DNA from: G963662905 sp963676725
GTDB taxonomy: Bacteria; Bacteroidota; Bacteroidia; Bacteroidales; WRLA01
DNA length: 64,000 bases
Reading direction: 5' to 3'
Assembly: GCA_963676725.1 (NCBI GenBank)
Contig: OY781463.1
Span: 2,728,001-2,792,000, forward strand
Shown here: in pieces, positions 60,556-64,000 of the stretch
Position numbering within the stretch: position 1 is the stretch's first letter
Layout: each line of letters begins with the position of its first letter
The notes under the pieces: generated by a model
The model's database searches: none
Seen by the model: the letters and a program-made list of their open reading frames with translations, nothing else
What the model was told of the DNA's origin: nothing
Position numbers and translations under genes: made by a program

Positions 60556-61824
60556 ATGAATAATAAAAAACTAGTGCTACCCTCTTTGCAAATTGTCGCT
60601 GATAGTACGAGACCGCTAAAAACGGGTGAATTGCCTATTAAGCTTCGAATAACCTATCGTCGCAAAAGACGATATTGGACGATCAATGATATGGATGGCC
60701 TGCCTATGAAGACGGATTTTAAAACAGCCAAAGAGTTCCAGGATTTCAGAAAAACTGCACACAGAAAAAAACAGCTAAAGGCTCTTGTGGAATATTTAGA
60801 TGATGTTGAAGTGGCTGCTAGAGATTTGGTGAAAAAAATATATGCTGACAAAGGTGAATTTACTTTTGACGATTTCAAAGAAAATTGGATGGCAAAACCA
60901 AATCTAGCCCAAGACGATGTAATAGCCGCATTAAAGAGTTATTCAGACCAACTTTATCAAGAAGGGCGTATTAGCACGTCTCGCGTCTATAAGAACTCAA
61001 TGAAAAGTTTGAAGCGTTTCACAGGAAAGGACAAGCTTAGTTTTAAGGAGATAACGCCAAATTGGCTTCGTGAATACGAGAACTGGATGACTGAGGAAAT
61101 AGAGAATAGTATAACTACAGTGGCAATGTATCTTAGGAGTGTAAAGAAAGTTTTCAATGATGAAATAGCTAGCGGGAAGCTTCCACAAAACTTATACCCT
61201 TTTGGACGTAGAGGATATAAAATGCCCGAATCCAATAATGTTAAAAAGGCAATAACAAAAGAGCAGGTGATTTCTATAATTGAATATAAAACAAGAACGA
61301 CTTCTATGGAGTATTATAGGGATCTATGGGTCTTTTCATATCTGGCAAATGGAATTAACCCCAAAGACATCCTTCACCTAAAATACAAAACAATAAACGA
61401 CGATGAAATTGTATTCCTAAGGGCAAAAAGCAGATTCAGCCGCCCCAAAGAAATACGGATATCACTACATCCTAAGATTATGGAAATAATTGATAAATGG
61501 GGGAATGCAGAAAAAAGTCCAGATAATTACGTTTTTCCGGAGATCACTAAAGGCATGACACCAGTCGAAGCTTTTAACCGACAAGAGGCAGTAGTAAAAA
61601 GCATGAATCGGTATATGCTACTCATTGAAGGAGCATTAAAAATTGAAAAGCACATAACCACATACACAGCCCGCCATTCAATGGCAACAGTACTAAAGCG
61701 CACGGGGGCATCGGTTGATCAGATTCAGGAATTTGTTGGCCATTCCACTCCACAACAAACACAGAGATACCTAGATTCATTTGATTTAGAAACAAAAAAA
61801 GAAATGTCTAGAAAACTATTTTAA
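60556..61824 (+). CDS. Tyrosine recombinase (integrase) of an integrated element
   Basis: 422 residues. N-terminal arm-binding domain (about 15-90, LPIKLRITYRRKRRYWTI), SAM-like core-binding domain (about 115-215) and C-terminal catalytic domain. Catalytic residues seen: Arg373 in YTARHSMATVL, His396 in EFVGHSTPQQ and Tyr405 in QRYLDSFD. The first catalytic Arg, usually in a TGLR-like context, is replaced: YLANGINPKDILHL has Asn at that place. This substitution is known from some Bacteroidota recombinases, but activity cannot be judged from sequence. It has a strong AAAGGAG site. As the first gene of a rightward cluster with HTH genes, it probably marks the left end of the element. Confidence 0.9.
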   Translation: MNNKKLVLPSLQIVADSTRPLKTGELPIKLRITYRRKRRYWTINDMDGLPMKTDFKTAKEFQDFRKTAHRKKQLKALVEYLDDVEVAARDLVKKIYADKGEFTFDDFKENWMAKPNLAQDDVIAALKSYSDQLYQEGRISTSRVYKNSMKSLKRFTGKDKLSFKEITPNWLREYENWMTEEIENSITTVAMYLRSVKKVFNDEIASGKLPQNLYPFGRRGYKMPESNNVKKAITKEQVISIIEYKTRTTSMEYYRDLWVFSYLANGINPKDILHLKYKTINDDEIVFLRAKSRFSRPKEIRISLHPKIMEIIDKWGNAEKSPDNYVFPEITKGMTPVEAFNRQEAVVKSMNRYMLLIEGALKIEKHITTYTARHSMATVLKRTGASVDQIQEFVGHSTPQQTQRYLDSFDLETKKEMSRKLF

Positions 61825-61837
61825 TAAATCATATAAG

Positions 61838-63145
61838 ATGGACTTACCGGAAATAAATGAACACGAATTGATGGATTATTTCGATAACTATCAATTCTTC
61901 CCTCTCTTTGAAAAGCACTGGATTATAAAACGAGATGAGTTTTACAAAAAGCATGGTTTTAATGCTGAGTTCTCTAACGAGGAACTGCTTTTTTTGTTTT
62001 TAACCCAAATAAATGATGTATTGAAACTTTATGCAGAGGAAATTGAAGAAATCTGGATTGAGGACTATATAAATAGTATATACAGCCCTGTGTACGTTTC
62101 AAATTTCCCTGACACAAGTAAAAAAGACTTATTATTAACTGTTGATGAAGGAGAACTGAACCAGTTTATAAAGAAGAAAAACTACAGCAACAATGTTGAA
62201 GAATTTGTAAAAGAAGTAGAAAATGAGTATCAGGAACAATTTAACTTGGACGTCAAGCCGATTATTTGCAATAGCCATTATTTTAGGAGTTTCGGATTGA
62301 TTAGGGATATGTTCTATAATCCGGATAACGTGATTACGAAGGAGATGCTCACTGAATGGGCGGGTTACCTGACTGAACTGGCCGTATTGGAGGATCAGGG
62401 AGATACGGAATCAGAAACATATCACAAGATTCAAGATGACATTGCCCACTGTTCCTTTCACACCCAACTCAAGATATTGGCAGCTAAAAATGAAATATAC
62501 CAACAATTTCTCCTTGATGAAAGCGGTTTTGATGCAAGAGGAAAAATATCATTCAATACTGATCAGGGGGGTACAATTTCTTTTGATGTTAAAGCTGAGT
62601 TATTAAATTTTGTACAAGAAGCCACTGGTGAGAACGCATTAATAACAACCAGAGACGTGAAGCCTAGAAGAGAGCAAATGTTTTCTAAGATGAAGGAAGC
62701 GTATGAAGTGAATGAAGACAATAATGACATACCCCCCGATACCATAAAGTCATTAAAAGACCCAAATGTCCTGTTAGATCCTAAAATCTTTGATCATATT
62801 GTCGAAAAACTTATTAAAGCAAAACGTCTTAGTAATAAATATGGAAAAATAAAGGTCATAGATTTTGATCTTGGTGAATTAGCCAATCTTATTAAAACTT
62901 TTAATAATTTAGGGTACTTAAATCCAAAAATTAATTCTCGGAATAAAACGGGCAGAAAGAACCCCGCTGCTTTGACAAACGAGGAAGTGCTCAGTATTGC
63001 CAAAATGGACTTTAATGAGGAATTACGCATAGATACAGTTAAAAGAAGTAGAGCACTTATCTGCAACGATGACAATCCAAAAGATTGGGTTACGGGAAAA
63101 CTAGGCTTAATGAAATGGTCATCACTAGAGCCCTTATTACACTAA
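61838..63145 (+). CDS. Hypothetical acidic protein of the integrated element
   Basis: 435 residues, starting 13 bp after the integrase stop, so co-transcribed. Strongly acidic, largely helical, with no signal peptide or TM segment. Visible segments: LMDYFDNYQFFPLFEKHW, EELLFLFLTQINDVLKLY, a stretch rich in Glu/Gln around 150-230, and a C-terminal 120 residues (LIKTFNNLGYLNPKINSRNKTGRKNPAALTNEEV in part) that look like a small helical domain with a basic patch. No recognised family. Its stop codon lies inside a long inverted repeat. Confidence 0.7.
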   Translation: MDLPEINEHELMDYFDNYQFFPLFEKHWIIKRDEFYKKHGFNAEFSNEELLFLFLTQINDVLKLYAEEIEEIWIEDYINSIYSPVYVSNFPDTSKKDLLLTVDEGELNQFIKKKNYSNNVEEFVKEVENEYQEQFNLDVKPIICNSHYFRSFGLIRDMFYNPDNVITKEMLTEWAGYLTELAVLEDQGDTESETYHKIQDDIAHCSFHTQLKILAAKNEIYQQFLLDESGFDARGKISFNTDQGGTISFDVKAELLNFVQEATGENALITTRDVKPRREQMFSKMKEAYEVNEDNNDIPPDTIKSLKDPNVLLDPKIFDHIVEKLIKAKRLSNKYGKIKVIDFDLGELANLIKTFNNLGYLNPKINSRNKTGRKNPAALTNEEVLSIAKMDFNEELRIDTVKRSRALICNDDNPKDWVTGKLGLMKWSSLEPLLH

Positions 63146-63174
63146 TTACACTATTAATTAGTGTATTTAGTGTA
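63137..63174. promoter_or_regulatory. Operator-like inverted repeat before the HTH genes
   Basis: TTACACTAATTACACTA, a 4-base centre TTAA, then TTAGTGTATTTAGTGTA: two direct copies of ACACTAa on one side mirrored on the other. It begins in the stop codon of the previous gene and contains the 13-bp motif shared with the integrase promoter. Confidence 0.6.
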
Positions 63175-63207
63175 CTCATAATCAGTAGTTTATGTTAATT
63201 TGTTTTA

Positions 63208-63215
63208 TATTTTTG
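63208..63215 (+). promoter_or_regulatory. Candidate -7 element (TATTTTTG) before the HTH genes
   Basis: TATTTTTG, 30 bp before the ATG at 63245 and 34 bp after the inverted repeat. Confidence 0.45.
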
Positions 63216-63244
63216 CAGCAAGAAATTAATAAAAATAAATCAAC

Positions 63245-63583
63245 ATGAACGAAAGCATTATTTTATCCCAAATCACCTTAGATGCTCTTGCCGAAAAAAT
63301 AGCATCAAAACTGACTGACCTGATTGGGCAGCCTAAGAAATTGCCTGAGCGCATTAATTCCGAAGAAGCGGCAAAAATCATTGGCTGCAAAGAGAGTTAC
63401 CTAGCTCAACTGAGGCATAAGGGAGAAATCCCTTTTTATAAAAACGAAGGGGGACGGATTATTTCTTATAAGCGTAGTGAGATGGAAGCCTACAGAGATA
63501 GCAAACGTGTTGCTACAAAATCAGAAAGAGTAGAAGCAGCTCATCTTGCACAGGTGCGCAAATCAATTATTCATTCAAATTAA
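63245..63583 (+). CDS. Helix-turn-helix (excisionase-like) DNA-binding protein
   Basis: 112 residues. INSEEAAKIIGCKESYLAQLRHKGEIPFYKN in the middle (about 38-70) is a MerR/excisionase-type HTH_17 domain, followed by the wing (GGRIISYKRSEMEAYRDS). The first 30 residues are helical (LDALAEKIASKLTDLIG), a usual lead-in for Bacteroidota element-borne versions. Likely the recombination directionality factor or a regulator of the element; stop and next start are adjacent. Confidence 0.85.
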   Translation: MNESIILSQITLDALAEKIASKLTDLIGQPKKLPERINSEEAAKIIGCKESYLAQLRHKGEIPFYKNEGGRIISYKRSEMEAYRDSKRVATKSERVEAAHLAQVRKSIIHSN

Positions 63584-63940
63584 ATGATGATGCGCAATCC
63601 AAGACAATTAGACGAAGCTATTGAGCTTATCTTTAAAAGATTCAAGAACGACAGCGAAAATAACAGATCGCTTCGCCTTAGGGTCAACGAACTCGAAGAT
63701 CAGGTAAAAAAACTATCTGATGTAATCCAATTGGAACAAAAGATATTGTTGCAGCAAAAACAACATCTTACTCTTGAAGAGTTCTGTCTTTATACAGACT
63801 ATAAGAAGGAATACGTATACAAACTTTCATCCGAAGGGAAACTGCCCGGACTAATTTCAGGGAAAGGCGAAAAAATGATGTTCTTACGGAAAACTGTGGA
63901 TAAATGGCTTTGTAGAAAAAACAAAAGGAGGGGTCTATGA
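63584..63940 (+). CDS. Second helix-turn-helix protein with coiled-coil N-terminus
   Basis: 118 residues, starting at the base after the previous stop. Residues about 10-60 are a coiled coil (RVNELEDQVKKLSDVIQLEQKILLQ in part), followed by a divergent HTH_17-like domain (LTLEEFCLYTDYKKEYVYKLSSEGKLPG, GEKMMFLRKTVDKWL). Such paired small HTH genes are usual after the integrase in Bacteroidota conjugative and mobilisable elements. The stop overlaps the next start (ATGA). Confidence 0.8.
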   Translation: MMMRNPRQLDEAIELIFKRFKNDSENNRSLRLRVNELEDQVKKLSDVIQLEQKILLQQKQHLTLEEFCLYTDYKKEYVYKLSSEGKLPGLISGKGEKMMFLRKTVDKWLCRKNKRRGL

Positions 63941-64000
63941 AAAACACCCTCCTATTGTATCTGTCTTGTAGCAAGGACAAAGATACTAAACCATATATTC
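63937..64000 (+). CDS. Start of a further element gene (cut by the right edge)
   Basis: ATG at 63937 overlaps the previous stop (ATGA) and has AGGAGG eight bases upstream. The 21 visible codons (MKNTLLLYLSCSKDKDTKPY and on) remain open to the window end. Too short to identify; in similar clusters the next gene is often a primase or replication protein. Confidence 0.55.
   Translation, partial: MKNTLLLYLSCSKDKDTKPYI

Overview
The window comes from a member of the Bacteroidota. The evidence is a giant SprB-repeat protein with a type B (gliding-motility-associated) type IX secretion C-terminus, an M1 peptidase with a type A T9SS tail, DUF3078 and DUF1015 proteins, promoter elements of the TAnnTTTG type, a Bacteroidota-type tyrosine recombinase, and low-GC DNA in which most host genes lack strong Shine-Dalgarno sites. 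I saw no rRNA, tRNA or CRISPR array.

Region 1 (1-12.9 kb, minus strand) is an array of eight displaced Rhs C-terminal cassettes, lettered A to H here in the direction of transcription (high to low coordinates). Each has a near-identical Rhs core, an unrelated tail, and (A-G) one or two small genes immediately downstream that are good candidates for immunity genes. Tails include a HEVTH zinc metallopeptidase (C), a Cys/His amidase-like domain (E), a glycine-rich hydrophobic domain (B) and three beta-rich tails (A, F, G) that look related to each other and are each paired with a small multi-pass membrane protein. The two recognisable envelope enzymes are paired with lipoproteins. No full-length Rhs gene is present: the 5' ends are truncated, frameshifted or chimeric, and fragments of an N-terminal 'WYFG' domain are scattered between cassettes. 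An istB (IS21) remnant lies among them. This looks like a reservoir of toxin tips.

Region 2 (13-24.5 kb, plus) has pabB-pabC (folate), a TonB-dependent receptor, a PIF1-like helicase with HRDC and HTH tails, a methyltransferase, then a 3.3-kb array of 14 repeats of 187-267 bp, each built from small palindromic repeats, and an isoprenylcysteine-methyltransferase-like membrane protein on the minus strand.

Region 3 (24.6-33.5 kb, plus) has the 2027-residue T9SS-exported SprB-repeat protein and a serA / four-helix-bundle / DUF1015 operon ending in a terminator, followed by three 280-bp tandem repeats.

Region 4 (34.5-43.5 kb, minus) has two sensor kinases (one a 1534-residue hybrid with seven PAS domains) and penicillin-binding protein 1C. 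Region 5 (43.8-50.3 kb, plus) has an LtaS-type phosphoglycerol transferase translationally coupled to a diacylglycerol kinase, then an unknown protein coupled to a SNF2 helicase. Region 6 (50.3-51.3 kb) is a REP-associated tyrosine transposase (RAYT) gene with four REP palindromes before it and three after it; the same palindrome recurs in the 3.3-kb array and near 60.3 kb.

Region 7 (51.3-60.1 kb) has two exported peptidases, a DUF3078 outer-membrane-like protein, an ECF sigma factor and uvrA. Region 8 (60.5 kb to the end) is the left end of an integrated element: a tyrosine recombinase, an unknown acidic protein, two small HTH proteins and the start of a further gene. A 13-bp sequence is shared exactly by the two promoter regions of this element.
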